Assembly: GCA_010672925.1 (NCBI GenBank)
Contig: JAAHFP010000003.1
Coordinates: 1 to 64,000, forward strand
Source of the DNA: Symploca sp. SIO1C2
Lineage (GTDB): Bacteria > Cyanobacteriota > Cyanobacteriia > Cyanobacteriales > Coleofasciculaceae
DNA length: 64,000 nucleotides
Direction: 5' to 3'
The position numbers and the translations under genes are program-made. Positions 50,181 through 59,880 of the stretch are shown piece after piece. Below the pieces are notes generated by a model. The model did not search any database, was not told the origin of the DNA, and saw only the letters and a program-made list of their open reading frames with translations. Positions within the stretch are counted from its first letter, which is position 1, and each line of letters starts with the position of its first letter.

Positions 50181-51152
50181 TCAACGCAAGGAATATTTAA
50201 AATCTCGTGGCCCTTGATAACCGCTTAAATCAGCTAGTTCATCTAAGGTTTTAACACCTTCGATTAACTCACCATTAATTGTCCAATTGGGGTAAGATTT
50301 GACTCCAGCATCTTTACAAACTTGTGGTTGGCCATTTTTGCCTTTAGGGTCACATTCAATGTAATCGACTTTACTGAAAGCTTCTTTCCCAAACAACTGC
50401 TTTTGTTCATGGCAGTGGGGACACCAATAAGCGCCGTATTTCTTAGCACCGATTTCCGTTAGATGAACTGCCAGCTCAATTTCTGACTCACCAGACTTAC
50501 TAGTAATTTCCCAACCTGCTCCAGACTGGGCTTGACCAGAAGGAGATTCAATGGGGATGCGCTCTCCTGGTTCTCTAGGTCCTTCGATATTGGCATAGAC
50601 GGCCAAAGTGCCAATCAAAGTTACCATCGCCACAATAATCGCGATAAAAAACAGTTGACCAATATCTTCCCATCTACGACCAATCACTGTTAGTACTAGC
50701 AAGCTCAAGGAAAAGATTGCAGAGCCGATACAGTACCAACAGACCGCTTGAAGTATATTAGCTAGGACATACATCAGGTAGCCACTAAAAATTGTCATCG
50801 CTGTAGCGATCGCAAACAATAATAGCCAAGTCTGATCTTCTAGTTGGGAGCGGAGTGCTTTATTTTGCTCTGGTTTTATTGCTAAAGGAACCAAGGCCAA
50901 AGTTGCCATGCTGATGTAGGCAAGGCAACCAAATAAAGGTAGAGGCAAGCCAAAAACTTCAGCATAAGCACTATTAAGAACCACATCGCAACTCGAAGCA
51001 ACTCCAGCAGCCTCACTCGAACAAGCAGCGGAACCACCAGTAAATTTCAGTACCGTCAGATAGGCAGTTAACAAAGCACCTACAGTAGCGATCGCACCAA
51101 TTATTTGGCGGGACCAGCGATGAATCCAGGGAGTAGAACGTCGGCGAATCAT
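50181..51152 (-). CDS. VKOR-thioredoxin fusion (disulfide bond formation)
   Basis: Membrane protein that regenerates disulfide-forming capacity using quinone. Membrane segments lie at ~18-35, 75-95, 108-130, 135-158 and 172-192. The VKOR part has the loop Cys pair (ACSSEAAGVASSCD) and the active-site CWYC. The C-terminal lumen/periplasm-facing domain (~235-320) is thioredoxin-like with YWCPHCHEQKQLFG and a cis-Pro in SYPNW. This fusion is the cyanobacterial form that also supports photosystem assembly. Full length at 323 residues. Confidence 0.95.
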   Translation of the reverse strand: MIRRRSTPWIHRWSRQIIGAIATVGALLTAYLTVLKFTGGSAACSSEAAGVASSCDVVLNSAYAEVFGLPLPLFGCLAYISMATLALVPLAIKPEQNKALRSQLEDQTWLLLFAIATAMTIFSGYLMYVLANILQAVCWYCIGSAIFSLSLLVLTVIGRRWEDIGQLFFIAIIVAMVTLIGTLAVYANIEGPREPGERIPIESPSGQAQSGAGWEITSKSGESEIELAVHLTEIGAKKYGAYWCPHCHEQKQLFGKEAFSKVDYIECDPKGKNGQPQVCKDAGVKSYPNWTINGELIEGVKTLDELADLSGYQGPRDFKYSLR

Positions 51153-51205
51153 AATTTGTTATCTATCATTTCTTGATTGACAGAGTACTATTCTCCAAAT
51201 CTATT

Positions 51206-52054
51206 CTAAGAATGCAGCTTCACTGGGGAAATTGTTTGAGGTTTAGTGACGGTTACCACAGTCTTTCGCGCCGCTTCTACAAACTGACTGACACGAATCG
51301 GGTCTATTGGTTGCTCGATCTGTCCACGCCGTTTGAGAGAACTAGAGACAATTACCCCATCAGCTGCCTGCATGAGGTTGGAAATATTGTCCCAGTCCGC
51401 ACCACTGCCAATAAATACTGGTTTTCCTTTGGCAGCGGCAGATGCCAATTCGAGGTCTTCTAAAAGAGGAGGAGAGCCTGTCGCCCAACCAGAGAGGATA
51501 ACCCCATCTGCCAGTCCCCTTTCCAAAGTTTCCTGCACTGCTGTAGTCAGATTTGGGGAACCTAGAGGTCGTCCATGCTTAACTAGAACATCGGCCAAGA
51601 TTTTAACCTCACTGTCGAGTTCCCGCCGATAGCGAAGTAGCTGATGAGCCTGTCCTTCAATTAATCCTTGATCCGTCGCCATAACCCCTGTGAGTACATT
51701 GACACGAATAAACTGGGCTTGGACACAGGTGGCGATCGCTAAAGCACTTTGGGCATCATTGCGTAAAACATTGATCCCCACTGGCAATGCCACCAAATTC
51801 ATGAGTCGTTGAACAATTAGCGTCATGGCGCTGACAACTACTGGATCTACCTGATTTTTGGTAAAAGGAGCATCGAAAAAATTCTCAATAATTACCCCAT
51901 CTACCCCACCAGAAGCCAATGCCGTTACTTCTTGCTCCGCCCGGTCAATGACTGCTTTAAGACTTCCTCCCCAGCGAGGAGATGAGGGAAGCGGTAGTAA
52001 ATGTACAACGCCAATAATCGGATTCGGTGTTTGGAAAATTTTCTGTAAGTTCAC
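51206..52054 (-). CDS. btpA: Photosystem I biogenesis protein BtpA
   Basis: Thylakoid-associated factor needed for stable PSI reaction centre proteins in cyanobacteria. It is a TIM-barrel protein of the BtpA family: IIGVVHLLPLPSSPRWGG, GGVDGVIIENFFDAPF, ADVLVKHGRPLG, GLADGVILSGWATGSPP and VFIGSGADWDNISNLMQAADGVIVSSSLKRRG. The 282 residues are typical. It starts just inside the 52055-52938 gap, which likely holds its promoter. Confidence 0.96.
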   Translation of the reverse strand: MNLQKIFQTPNPIIGVVHLLPLPSSPRWGGSLKAVIDRAEQEVTALASGGVDGVIIENFFDAPFTKNQVDPVVVSAMTLIVQRLMNLVALPVGINVLRNDAQSALAIATCVQAQFIRVNVLTGVMATDQGLIEGQAHQLLRYRRELDSEVKILADVLVKHGRPLGSPNLTTAVQETLERGLADGVILSGWATGSPPLLEDLELASAAAKGKPVFIGSGADWDNISNLMQAADGVIVSSSLKRRGQIEQPIDPIRVSQFVEAARKTVVTVTKPQTISPVKLHS

Positions 52055-52938
52055 TATAAAACCTCCGTTGCAGGAAGCTCAGTCTTCTGAAAGCTGAGAG
52101 GGATGCAAGGTAACGGTTTTAACCACCGGCAATTTTCCGGAAAGTGTTTAAGTCGCTTTGTATAAGGATACATAATCAAAGGTGAGGTTTGTACTGGGGA
52201 CAGCTCTTTAAATTTAATTCGACCTCCCCTACACTCTCAAATCGGTAGTTTAACACTCAAGGATGGGTAATGCGGGTTGGCAAGTTAAAGGCTATTCTGT
52301 AAGATTAGGGCGAGTTGCGCCGAATTTGAAGCCTGTAGCAAGGAGGGGAACAGGAGACTCCGAGGGGGGTGAGCAAAAAAAAGGTTGGGGAGCTGGGGGA
52401 GCTGGGGGAGCTGAGGAAGAATAGAGAACTCATAAATTTTGGATACAAAGCTCAAGAAATTCCACCCAAAATTTCGTTCACCCCTCAGAGGAAAGAGAAC
52501 TTACTACACAAGCCTTCTGCCTCCTGCCTCCTGCCTTCTGCCTTCAAAGTACTAGTCCTAAGTAGATACCCATAGGATACTCATGAGGCAGTGGTAGTGA
52601 TACCTCTACATCCCACTGTCAAGCCAACAGGTTATTATATCCGTTGAAATTAAGTGGGACTGTTGTTTGCTCACTCAATTCCCATACCTCTTAGGTTGTG
52701 GTTAGTACTACCTATAAGGTATTTTCTGACAGGGGTTTAGCGTAGTCTTGCCATAAATTGTTCCAAATTGTTGGATATCTCAACAAAATTTTATTTACAA
52801 TAGGTAACAACTTCAGAGTTAAGGAGGAAGAAAAATCACCGAAAAAATCCGTGAGGGTAGGCTAAACAGCCGAATAATGTAGAATACATCAGAACTAAGA
52901 GCTCTCTTCACTCTACCGAGCCACAAACGAATAACCGC
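52055..52938. other. 884-bp intergenic region, btpA-rimO
   Basis: Divergent promoter region plus repeats. GGGGAGCTGGGGGAGCTGAG runs at 52384-52420. A 50-base block TTGGATACAAAGCTCAAGAA ... CGTTCACCCC (52439-52487) is an inverted copy of 57899-57950. CTGCCTCCTGCCTCCTGCCT runs at 52508-52545. The last 380 bases show nothing recognisable. A 51-codon open frame at 52264 ends in the minisatellite and is not supported. Confidence 0.7.
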
Positions 52939-54261
52939 ATGGGCAACAAGCCAACTATTGCAGTATCCCACCTGGGCTGCGAAAAAAACCGTATAGATAC
53001 CGAACATATGCTGGGTCTGTTGGTACAGGCAGGCTACCAAGTTGATTCTAATGAAGAATTAGCCGATTACGTTATTGTAAACACCTGTAGCTTCATTGAA
53101 GCAGCCAGGGCAGAATCTGTCCGCACCCTAGTAGAACTAGCGGAAGCCGATAAAAAAATTGTCATCACAGGCTGTATGGCGCAACATTTCCAGGAAGACC
53201 TCTTGGAAGAGTTGCCAGAAGCAGTAGCGCTAGTGGGAACTGGTGACTATAACAAAATTGTTGAAGTCATCCAAAAGGTAGAAACTGGTGAGCGAGTCCA
53301 GCAGGTTTCTGCGGAACCGACTTACATCGCTGATGAAACAACGCCCCGCTATCGGACGACTCCTGAAGGAGTTGCTTACCTGCGTATTGCAGAAGGCTGT
53401 GATTACCGCTGTGCGTTCTGTATTATCCCTCACCTACGAGGAAATCAGAGATCCCGTTCAATCGAATCAATAGTCACAGAAGCGAAACAATTGGCATCGG
53501 AAGGTGTCCAAGAGTTAATTTTAATTTCCCAAATTACTACTAACTACGGTATAGATATTTACGGCAAGCCCAAGCTAGCAGAGCTTTTACAAGCTCTAGG
53601 CAAAGTTGATGTGCCTTGGATTCGGATGCACTATGCCTATCCCACTGGCTTGACACCATCAGTAATTAAAGCAATACAAGAAACGCCCAATGTGCTTCCT
53701 TATTTGGATTTGCCCCTCCAACACTCCCATCCAGAAGTCCTCCGTGCCATGAACAGACCCTGGCACGGAAGAGTAAATGACGCTATTATCGAGCGGATCA
53801 AAACTGCCTTACCGGATGCAGTACTACGAACTACCTTCATTGTTGGGTTCCCCGGAGAGACAAATGAGCAATTTGCTCACTTGCAACAATTTGTCCAGCG
53901 TCATGAATTTGATCACGTTGGAGTATTTACCTTCTCTCCTGAAGTAGGAACACCGGCATATGACTTGCCTAACCAACTACCCCAAACTGTTATGGATGCC
54001 CGTCGGGATAGCCTGATGGCAACCCAGCAACCTATCTCTTTGAAAAAAAATCAAGGTGAGGTAGGCAAGGTGGTTGAAGTGTTGATTGAGCAAGAACACC
54101 CCTCAACAGGTGAATTTATCGGTCGTTCTCCCCGTTTTGCACCCGAAGTAGATGGATTAGTCTACACCCAAGGTGATGCTTCCTTGGGAACTATTGTGAA
54201 TGTAGAAATTACTAATGCCGATAACTATGACTTGTACGGTTCGGTAGTTTCTCTGCCATAG
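52939..54261 (+). CDS. rimO: Ribosomal protein S12 methylthiotransferase RimO
   Basis: Radical SAM enzyme with two Fe-S clusters that methylthiolates an Asp of ribosomal protein S12. The UPF0004 domain has [34 protein letters not shown] and VITGCMAQ. The radical SAM site is [16 protein letters not shown]-terminal TRAM domain ([22 protein letters not shown]) follows. The 440 residues are full length. The DEAD-box helicase gene lies downstream on the same strand. Confidence 0.97.
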   Translation: MGNKPTIAVSHLGCEKNRIDTEHMLGLLVQAGYQVDSNEELADYVIVNTCSFIEAARAESVRTLVELAEADKKIVITGCMAQHFQEDLLEELPEAVALVGTGDYNKIVEVIQKVETGERVQQVSAEPTYIADETTPRYRTTPEGVAYLRIAEGCDYRCAFCIIPHLRGNQRSRSIESIVTEAKQLASEGVQELILISQITTNYGIDIYGKPKLAELLQALGKVDVPWIRMHYAYPTGLTPSVIKAIQETPNVLPYLDLPLQHSHPEVLRAMNRPWHGRVNDAIIERIKTALPDAVLRTTFIVGFPGETNEQFAHLQQFVQRHEFDHVGVFTFSPEVGTPAYDLPNQLPQTVMDARRDSLMATQQPISLKKNQGEVGKVVEVLIEQEHPSTGEFIGRSPRFAPEVDGLVYTQGDASLGTIVNVEITNADNYDLYGSVVSLP

Positions 54262-54412
54262 AAAGTTAAAGGTAGTTGCGAGAGCCGGTTGTAGGTGAGA
54301 AGACTCGAAGAAGATGTTCGCAATTCCTACCTTCAACCTTCCACTCATGGTGAATCTAACTAAGATTTCACTGCAACCAGAAAAACAACGAAACTCACAA
54401 CGAATAACACTT

Positions 54413-55810
54413 ATGACCCTTTCCTTCCAAAGTCTAGGACTGTCTGAAGCTCGTGTTGAACAACTAGAGAAAATAGGCTTTACAGCTCCTACACCTATTC
54501 AAATCAAAGCAATTCCTGAATTACTCGCTGGGCGCGATGTGGTTGCTCAATCCCAAACTGGTACTGGAAAAACAGCGGCTTTTTCTCTACCAATGTTGGA
54601 ACAAATTGACCCAGAAGTTCGGGGAGTGCAAGCGTTAATTCTAACACCGACGAGGGAATTGGCTCAGCAAGTCAATACAGCAATTCGCAGCTTCAGTAAT
54701 GACTACCGTTTGAAGATTTTGACCATTTGTGGTGGTCAATCAATAGACCGACAAATTCGTAGTCTCCAAAGGGGTTCCCAGATTGTGGTAGGTACTCCGG
54801 GACGGGTAATCGATTTGCTCAAGCGGGGGAACCTCAAGCTGGAGCAAGTCAGCTGGGTGGTACTCGATGAAGCAGATGAAATGCTCAGCATGGGCTTTAT
54901 CGATGATGTTAAGCAAATCCTGGAACAAGCACCAACCGAGCGTAATACTGCCTGTTTCTCTGCTACCATGCCACCACCTATCAGGGACTTAATCCAAAAG
55001 TTCCTCAAATCTCCAGTGACACTGACGGTGAAACAAACCCAAGCAGCACCAACTCGGATTGAACAACGGGCATACATGATACCCCGTGGCTGCTCTAAAG
55101 AAAGGGCTCTGCTGCCTATTCTGGAATTAGAAGACCCAGAATCAGCATTGATTTTTGTACGGACACGGCGCTCAGCTGCTGAACTAACTAGCCGCTTACA
55201 AGAAGCTGGTTATAGTGCGGATGAATACCACGGAGATCTGAGCCAATACCAGCGAGAGCGTTTATTGTCAAGATTCCACAATAATCAGGTACGTTGGGTG
55301 GTAGCTACAGATATTGCTGCACGGGGCTTGGATGTAGATCATCTCAGCCATGTGATTAATTTTGATCTGCCAGATCAAGTAGAAAGCTACATTCACCGCA
55401 TTGGTCGTACTGGTCGTGCAGGGAAGACAGGGACAGCGATCTCCCTTATTCAACCCTTTGAACGTCGCAAACTGCATCTGATTGAGCGCAAAGTACGACA
55501 AAAATTGGAGATCACTCGAATTCCTACGCGCTCCCAAATTGAGGCACGACGTCTAGAAAAACTGCAAGAACAGTTACGGGAAGCCCTAGCTGGTGAACGT
55601 ATGGCATCCTTCCTGCCCGTAGTGCATGACTTGGGTGAGGAATATGATCCCCACGCGATCGCAGCGGCAGCACTGCAAATGGTTTATGACCAAACTCAAC
55701 CTGCGGTAATCGAAGCAGATATTGAGTATCAAGTGGAGCGTCCCAAACTCATGAAGCGTCGTCGCAACGAAAAATTCGAGAAGCCTGTACTACAGAACCG
55801 ATCAAGGTAA
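54413..55810 (+). CDS. DEAD-box RNA helicase
   Basis: ATP-dependent RNA helicase. The motifs in order are Q-motif FTAPTPIQIKAIP, I AQSQTGTGKTAAFSL, Ia PTRELAQQV, II VLDEADEML, III SAT, IV ALIFVRTR, V TDIAARGLDVD and VI HRIGRTGRAGKTG. The C-terminal ~100 residues are basic. The family includes the cold-inducible CrhR of cyanobacteria; equivalence is not proven. ATG 54413 is preferred: the extension to 54314 overlaps no homologous sequence. It follows rimO by 150 bases. Confidence 0.95.
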   Translation: MTLSFQSLGLSEARVEQLEKIGFTAPTPIQIKAIPELLAGRDVVAQSQTGTGKTAAFSLPMLEQIDPEVRGVQALILTPTRELAQQVNTAIRSFSNDYRLKILTICGGQSIDRQIRSLQRGSQIVVGTPGRVIDLLKRGNLKLEQVSWVVLDEADEMLSMGFIDDVKQILEQAPTERNTACFSATMPPPIRDLIQKFLKSPVTLTVKQTQAAPTRIEQRAYMIPRGCSKERALLPILELEDPESALIFVRTRRSAAELTSRLQEAGYSADEYHGDLSQYQRERLLSRFHNNQVRWVVATDIAARGLDVDHLSHVINFDLPDQVESYIHRIGRTGRAGKTGTAISLIQPFERRKLHLIERKVRQKLEITRIPTRSQIEARRLEKLQEQLREALAGERMASFLPVVHDLGEEYDPHAIAAAALQMVYDQTQPAVIEADIEYQVERPKLMKRRRNEKFEKPVLQNRSR

Positions 55811-55819
55811 ACTAGTAAT

Positions 55820-56010
55820 GGAAAGTTGTTAGTTGTTAGTTGTTAGTTGTTAGTTGTGCGGTGCGGCGGGCGTGGAAACAACCCGCAAGTTACAAGGTTA
55901 AAAAGCTTCCCTTCCAAGCTTCCTTACCTTGGAGCCTCCTGCCTCCTGCCTTCTTCATTTGATTGCCAACCAACAACCAACAACCAATAACCAATAACCA
56001 ATAGCTAAAC
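55820..56010. repeat. Short tandem repeats before thrC
   Basis: GTTAGTTGTTAGTTGTTAGT units (55827-55857), CCTCCTGCCTCCTGCCTTCT (55935-55957) and CAACCAACAACCAACAACCA units (55970-56008). The thrC start follows the last unit within ten bases. Confidence 0.85.
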
Positions 56011-56011
56011 T

Positions 56012-57139
56012 GTGACTTCCGTTCTGTCTAGTGTTGATTCTCCTGTGTTTCAGGGCAATGCCCCCAGGAATCTTGGATGGTCTGGTCTCATCGAGACTTA
56101 CCGAGCTTATTTACCAGTAACAAATTCAACCCCTGTAGTCACCCTCCTAGAGGGTAATACTCCTCTAATACCAGTTCCGGTGATCTCCGGAATGATCGGT
56201 AGAGGAGTAAAGGTACTGGTAAAATACGATGGTCTTAACCCCACCGGTAGTTTTAAAGACCGGGGGATGACGATGGCAATTTCCAAAGCTAAGGAAGCTG
56301 GAGCTAAGGCTGTTATCTGTGCTAGTACAGGTAATACTTCAGCGGCGGCTGCAGCTTACGCTCGTCGTGGTGGTTTAAAGGCATTTGTTATTATTCCTGA
56401 CGGCTATGTAGCCTTGGGTAAGTTAGCTCAGGCTCTACTTTATGGTGCTCAAGTACTAGCAATTAATGGTAACTTTGACACCTGTTTGAAAATTGTTCAG
56501 GATATGGCCTCAAATTATCCTGTAACTTTAGTTAATTCAGTCAATCCTTATCGTTTAGAAGGTCAGAAAACGGCAGCCTTTGAGATAGTGGATACTTTAG
56601 GCAATGCTCCCGATTGGCTTTGCATTCCAGTGGGTAATGCGGGGAATATCAGCGCCTATTGGATGGGATTTTGTCAATACCATCAACAGGGAAAATGCGA
56701 TCGCACTCCTCAAATGATGGGGTTTCAAGCCGCAGGTGCATCTCCCCTCGTAAGTGGAAAAATATTTCACCATCCCGAAACTATCGCAACGGCAATTCGG
56801 ATTGGTTCCCCAGCTAACTGGGAGAAAGCGGTTGCTGCTCAACAAAACAGTCAGGGACAATTTAACAGTGTCACTGATGCAGAAATCCTTGAGGCTTATC
56901 GTTTGTTGGCCTCCCAAGAAGGAATTTTCTGTGAGCCTGCTAGTGCTGCTTCTGTTGCTGGCTTATTGAAAGTAAAAGAGCAAGTGCCCGAAGGAGCAAC
57001 AGTTGTCTGTGTCCTTACCGGCAATGGCTTGAAAGATCCAGATACAGCCATTAAACACAGTGATAACCAATTACACCAAGGGGTTAAACCTACGACTGAG
57101 GCAGTTGCTCAGGCGATGGGAATAGGGAGTAGGGAATAG
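56012..57139 (+). CDS. thrC: Threonine synthase
   Basis: PLP enzyme that converts O-phosphohomoserine to threonine. The PLP Lys is in [15 protein letters not shown]; phosphate-loop and other motifs are [48 protein letters not shown] and [12 protein letters not shown]. Starts at GTG with no clear ribosome binding site in the repeat DNA before it. The end of the gene (from about GGAATAGGGAG) is repeat sequence, so the last residues (MGIGSRE) are minisatellite-derived. Confidence 0.97.
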   Translation: MTSVLSSVDSPVFQGNAPRNLGWSGLIETYRAYLPVTNSTPVVTLLEGNTPLIPVPVISGMIGRGVKVLVKYDGLNPTGSFKDRGMTMAISKAKEAGAKAVICASTGNTSAAAAAYARRGGLKAFVIIPDGYVALGKLAQALLYGAQVLAINGNFDTCLKIVQDMASNYPVTLVNSVNPYRLEGQKTAAFEIVDTLGNAPDWLCIPVGNAGNISAYWMGFCQYHQQGKCDRTPQMMGFQAAGASPLVSGKIFHHPETIATAIRIGSPANWEKAVAAQQNSQGQFNSVTDAEILEAYRLLASQEGIFCEPASAASVAGLLKVKEQVPEGATVVCVLTGNGLKDPDTAIKHSDNQLHQGVKPTTEAVAQAMGIGSRE

Positions 57140-57356
57140 GGAATTGGGAATAGGGAATTGGGAATTGGGAATTGGGAATTGGGAATTGGGAATTGGGAAT
57201 TGGGAATTGGAAATTGGAAATTGGGAACAGCCTGCTTTCATTCATGGTGGTGAAATTTTTCTCATACGGACTGCCTTCTGCCTTCTGCCTTCTGCCTTCT
57301 GCCTTCTGCCTTCTGCCTTCTGCCTTCTGCCTTCTGCCTTCTGCCTTCTGCCTTTA
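57120..57356. repeat. GGGAATT and CTTCTGC tandem repeats
   Basis: GGGAATTGGGAATTGGGAAT array (57120-57225) overlapping the end of thrC, then a near-perfect GCCTTCTGCCTTCTGCCTTC array (57268-57353) ending in TTTAAAGCACTAG. The open frames across it are repeat artefacts. Confidence 0.92.
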
Positions 57357-57361
57357 AAGCA

Positions 57362-57841
57362 CTAGCCCTTAACTTCTGACTCTGGCTGGGAACGATCAGT
57401 TCTTCGTTCCTTAGCCAGCTGATCTATGGTGTCCCCAATAACAGCAGTTAAGCTTTTACGGGTTTGGGCATGATTAGTCTGCTCAGTTTTTAGTGCCTCG
57501 GCTAAGCGATCGCATTCTAGCATTACCTCTTTAAGCTTGGTTTTCAATTCTTCTACAGTTTGCAGTTTGTTAAGCTCTTCTTCAATTACCGAACTTGCTT
57601 CTGCGGTATCCGACGGCAGTTTTGCCCCATCCCCCTGTAGTTCCCAGATTTGAGCTTTGAGGTTTTCAATCTCTTGCTGAGCAAGTCGGGCTTCCGTTCG
57701 GCGTTGCTGCGCTTCAGTATTGTATAGTTGACGCCAGTTAGCTGCACTCTCATCCGCCGCATCGCGATCGCGAATAGTATCTGCTAGTTGTTGTTTGAGC
57801 TCTTTGATTTGGGTTAACCACTGCCTTACATCATTGCTCAT
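57362..57841 (-). CDS. Coiled-coil hypothetical protein
   Basis: 159 residues, almost wholly heptad-like ([37 protein letters not shown] and [30 protein letters not shown]). No catalytic motif, signal peptide or membrane segment is visible. Its stop is inside the end of the CTTCTGC repeat array. Cyanobacteria often carry similar short coiled-coil proteins; function unknown. Confidence 0.75.
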   Translation of the reverse strand: MSNDVRQWLTQIKELKQQLADTIRDRDAADESAANWRQLYNTEAQQRRTEARLAQQEIENLKAQIWELQGDGAKLPSDTAEASSVIEEELNKLQTVEELKTKLKEVMLECDRLAEALKTEQTNHAQTRKSLTAVIGDTIDQLAKERRTDRSQPESEVKG

Positions 57842-57898
57842 CGAAGCTTACTCCTCATCTGTATCGGTTGCCATCACTGAATTTAACTCCCAAGACCC

Positions 57899-58066
57899 TC
57901 TTGTGGGGTGAACGAAATTTTGGGTGGGATTTCTTGAGCTTTGTATCCAATAGCTATAAGTTCTCTCTTGTCCCCCAGCTTCCTCAGCTCCCCCAGCTTC
58001 CTCAGCTCCCTCAGCTCCCTCAGCTCCCTCAGCTTCCTCAGCTCCCCCAGCTCCCTCAGCTCCTCA
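57899..58066. repeat. Composite repeat: GGGTGAACGAAATTTTGG block plus minisatellite
   Basis: GTGGGGTGAACGAAATTTTG through GAGCTTTGTATCCAA (57899-57950) is the reverse complement of 52439-52487. CAGCTCCCTCAGCTCCCTCA units (57978-58066) follow, again as at 52384-52420. The two loci therefore share a composite cassette in opposite orientation. Confidence 0.85.
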
Positions 58067-58191
58067 CACCCCCACACCTTTTTTCGCTCACCCCCTCTTG
58101 TGTCGCTTCCATTTGTGACCACTGCTTATCAATTAATTGTCTATAATTTGGCAGATTAATGTAAGGAGCTTGCCCCCAAACTCAGCAAATC

Positions 58192-59067
58192 ATGCTATCT
58201 GCTCGTGCTTTCCATTTTTATCGTTTCTGTCGCCACCTGAATTGGAAAATCCTGAGGAGGACTATTACCTGTGCAGTGCAACGTCGGTTGCTGGGTTTGT
58301 CGTCTCAAATGGCATACAACGCTATGTTAGCCCTATTTCCAGCAATTTTGGTCACTCTGACAATAGTTGAATTATTTAAACAATATTTAAAATTACCTTG
58401 GACGAATCCAGCAAGTCCCCTGGAAGAGGTAGCCCCCCAGCAAGCAATACAACTGATGGCGAATTTTGCCGACAAGATTAACTTGGCAGATAATCGGGGT
58501 TTATTTTCCCTTAGCTTTATCATTGCCATTTGGGTAGCTTCTGGGGCTCTCAGTGCCGCGATGAGCGCTTTGGACCAAATCCATCAAATTCCTCCCCAAG
58601 AAACACGACCTTTTTGGCAAGCAAAATTGATTGCTTTAGGTTTGACGATTGGTAGTATTTTACTGTTGTTCCTCGCCTCTTTCCTGATCTTGATTAGTAA
58701 CTTGGTGGTGAATATGGTTGGTGACCAAATTGTTGTCCGGTTATTGCTAACCTGCCTACAGCTGTTGAGTTGGCCTTTAGCGTTAGCGATTGTTACCATT
58801 AATGTTGCTTTTATCTATCGCTTTGGTCCAAGTCGCTGGCCTTCAGGTAAACCAATATTACCAGGAGCTGTTTTAGCGGCACTATTCTGGGTGATTGCTT
58901 CGGGGTTATTTCGCAACTATGTTGCCCATTTCAGCAATTACAACAAAATCTATGGTGCAGTAGGGGCTGTGATTATCTTACAGCTGTGGCTCTATATCAG
59001 TTCTTTAGTATTTTTATTGGGAGATCAACTCAACTTCACTGTGGGAGAGCAGATGCAGCAAGACTAA
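58192..59067 (+). CDS. YihY/BrkB family membrane protein
   Basis: 291-residue inner-membrane protein with about six membrane segments. SSQMAYNAMLALFPAILVTLTIV is the family motif start. FSLSFIIAIWVASGALSAAMSALDQI, LVNMVGDQI, PGAVLAALFWVIASGLFRNYVAHFSNYNKIYGAVGAVIILQLWLYISSLVFLLGDQLN complete the pattern. The physiological role of YihY proteins is unclear. ATG at 58192 follows AAGGAGCTTGCC. Confidence 0.92.
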   Translation: MLSARAFHFYRFCRHLNWKILRRTITCAVQRRLLGLSSQMAYNAMLALFPAILVTLTIVELFKQYLKLPWTNPASPLEEVAPQQAIQLMANFADKINLADNRGLFSLSFIIAIWVASGALSAAMSALDQIHQIPPQETRPFWQAKLIALGLTIGSILLLFLASFLILISNLVVNMVGDQIVVRLLLTCLQLLSWPLALAIVTINVAFIYRFGPSRWPSGKPILPGAVLAALFWVIASGLFRNYVAHFSNYNKIYGAVGAVIILQLWLYISSLVFLLGDQLNFTVGEQMQQD

Positions 59068-59084
59068 TTAGGGTTTGCTGAATA

Positions 59085-59118
59085 AGTAACAAGTAACAAG
59101 TAACAAGTAATAAGTAAG
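59085..59118. repeat. AAGTAAC tandem repeat
   Basis: AAGTAACAAGTAACAAGTAA run after the YihY-type gene; a related array lies at 29474-29510. Confidence 0.8.
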
Positions 59119-59298
59119 AACAAATGCAGCATTTATCCAAGTTTTGGGCAAAAGCATCCCCAAGGTTACCCAGGGATTTCCCGGGTCGATGCCAGGTTTT
59201 TGAGCCAAGAGATGCAATTTCCTGGGACTTTTTTAGTTTGCAAATGGTTGAAACCGAAGTCTGGCATGGCTTCCACGCTTATACAGCAAGCCCTAACA

Positions 59299-59587
59299 TC
59301 AATTCATACCTTACAGGCGCACACCTATTCCATTGTTAAATATAATACCACCAAATCAGGAGCGATCGCCCACCTGTTGGATAGTAAATCTCAAAATTTA
59401 ATCTAAAATCTTTAATCTAAAAATCTACAAGGCTGGTTTTTAATTAATCTTCAATTCTTGACGCTATCGGATTTGGCAATAACTATCAATTCATACCTTA
59501 CAGGCGCACACCTATTCCATTATCAAATATAATACCACCAAATCAGGAGCGATCGCCCACCTGTTGGATAGTAAACCTCAAAATTAA
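59299..59587. repeat. Direct repeat pair with GGCGCACACCTATTCC core
   Basis: Two ~103-base copies at 59299-59401 and 59485-59587: TCATACCTTACAGGCGCACA ... ATAATACCACC ... GAGCGATCGCCCACCTGTTG. Part of the unit is found in reverse at the right end of the 265-base repeats (3735-3775 and 4075-4110). No gene is visible in 59120-59637; the 71-codon frame at 59124 runs into the repeat. Confidence 0.85.
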
Positions 59588-59637
59588 TTCTAAATTCTAA
59601 ATTCTAAATTCTAAATTCTAAATTCTAAATTCACTGA

Positions 59638-59755
59638 TGTAGTTTCTCCAAAAAAGCCTTAATCTCTCCCACCAGCCACTCTTTTTCTGATCGCGTCAAA
59701 AATCGACCAAAATGATACTCACGCAATCTTGAGCGAATTACACAGGATTTGACAT
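59638..59755 (-). pseudogene. C-terminal remnant of Ser/Thr kinase gene
   Basis: The reverse strand reads CVIRSRLREYHFGRFLTRSE, then KEWLVGEIKAFLEKLHQ and a stop. I recall this tail from cyanobacterial Ser/Thr kinases. It has no start and abuts the TnpB element at its right. The N-terminal part of a kinase lies on the other side of that element on the same strand (61084-61425). Confidence 0.6.
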
Positions 59756-59880
59756 ACTCCCCAGCCTGAAGGCATGGGGATTCTTGTTCATGGTTCATAG
59801 AAATCCACTTGCAATATCTGGTCTCCCATCAATAACAGAGGCGGTTTTCTCCCCATGCTTTCCCTCTTGCGAGGCAGATT
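59751..59880 (-). ncRNA. Putative omega RNA / right end of TnpB element
   Basis: In IS200/IS605 elements the guide RNA of TnpB covers the 3' end of tnpB and the right end. The hairpin at 59758-59780 and the sequence up to GACATAC lie in that position. The guide would read the flanking kinase DNA beyond 59749. Exact limits are not determinable here. Confidence 0.4.

Noticed and set aside
52264-52422. 51-codon frame in the btpA-rimO gap
   Set aside because: The second half is minisatellite sequence and the first half shows no known domain or ribosome binding site.
57144-57365. Two frames rich in NWELGIG / CLLPSAF repeats
   Set aside because: Produced by tandem heptamer arrays; no real gene.
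59124-59339. 71-codon frame before the direct repeats
   Set aside because: Runs into the dispersed repeat and has no recognisable domain.
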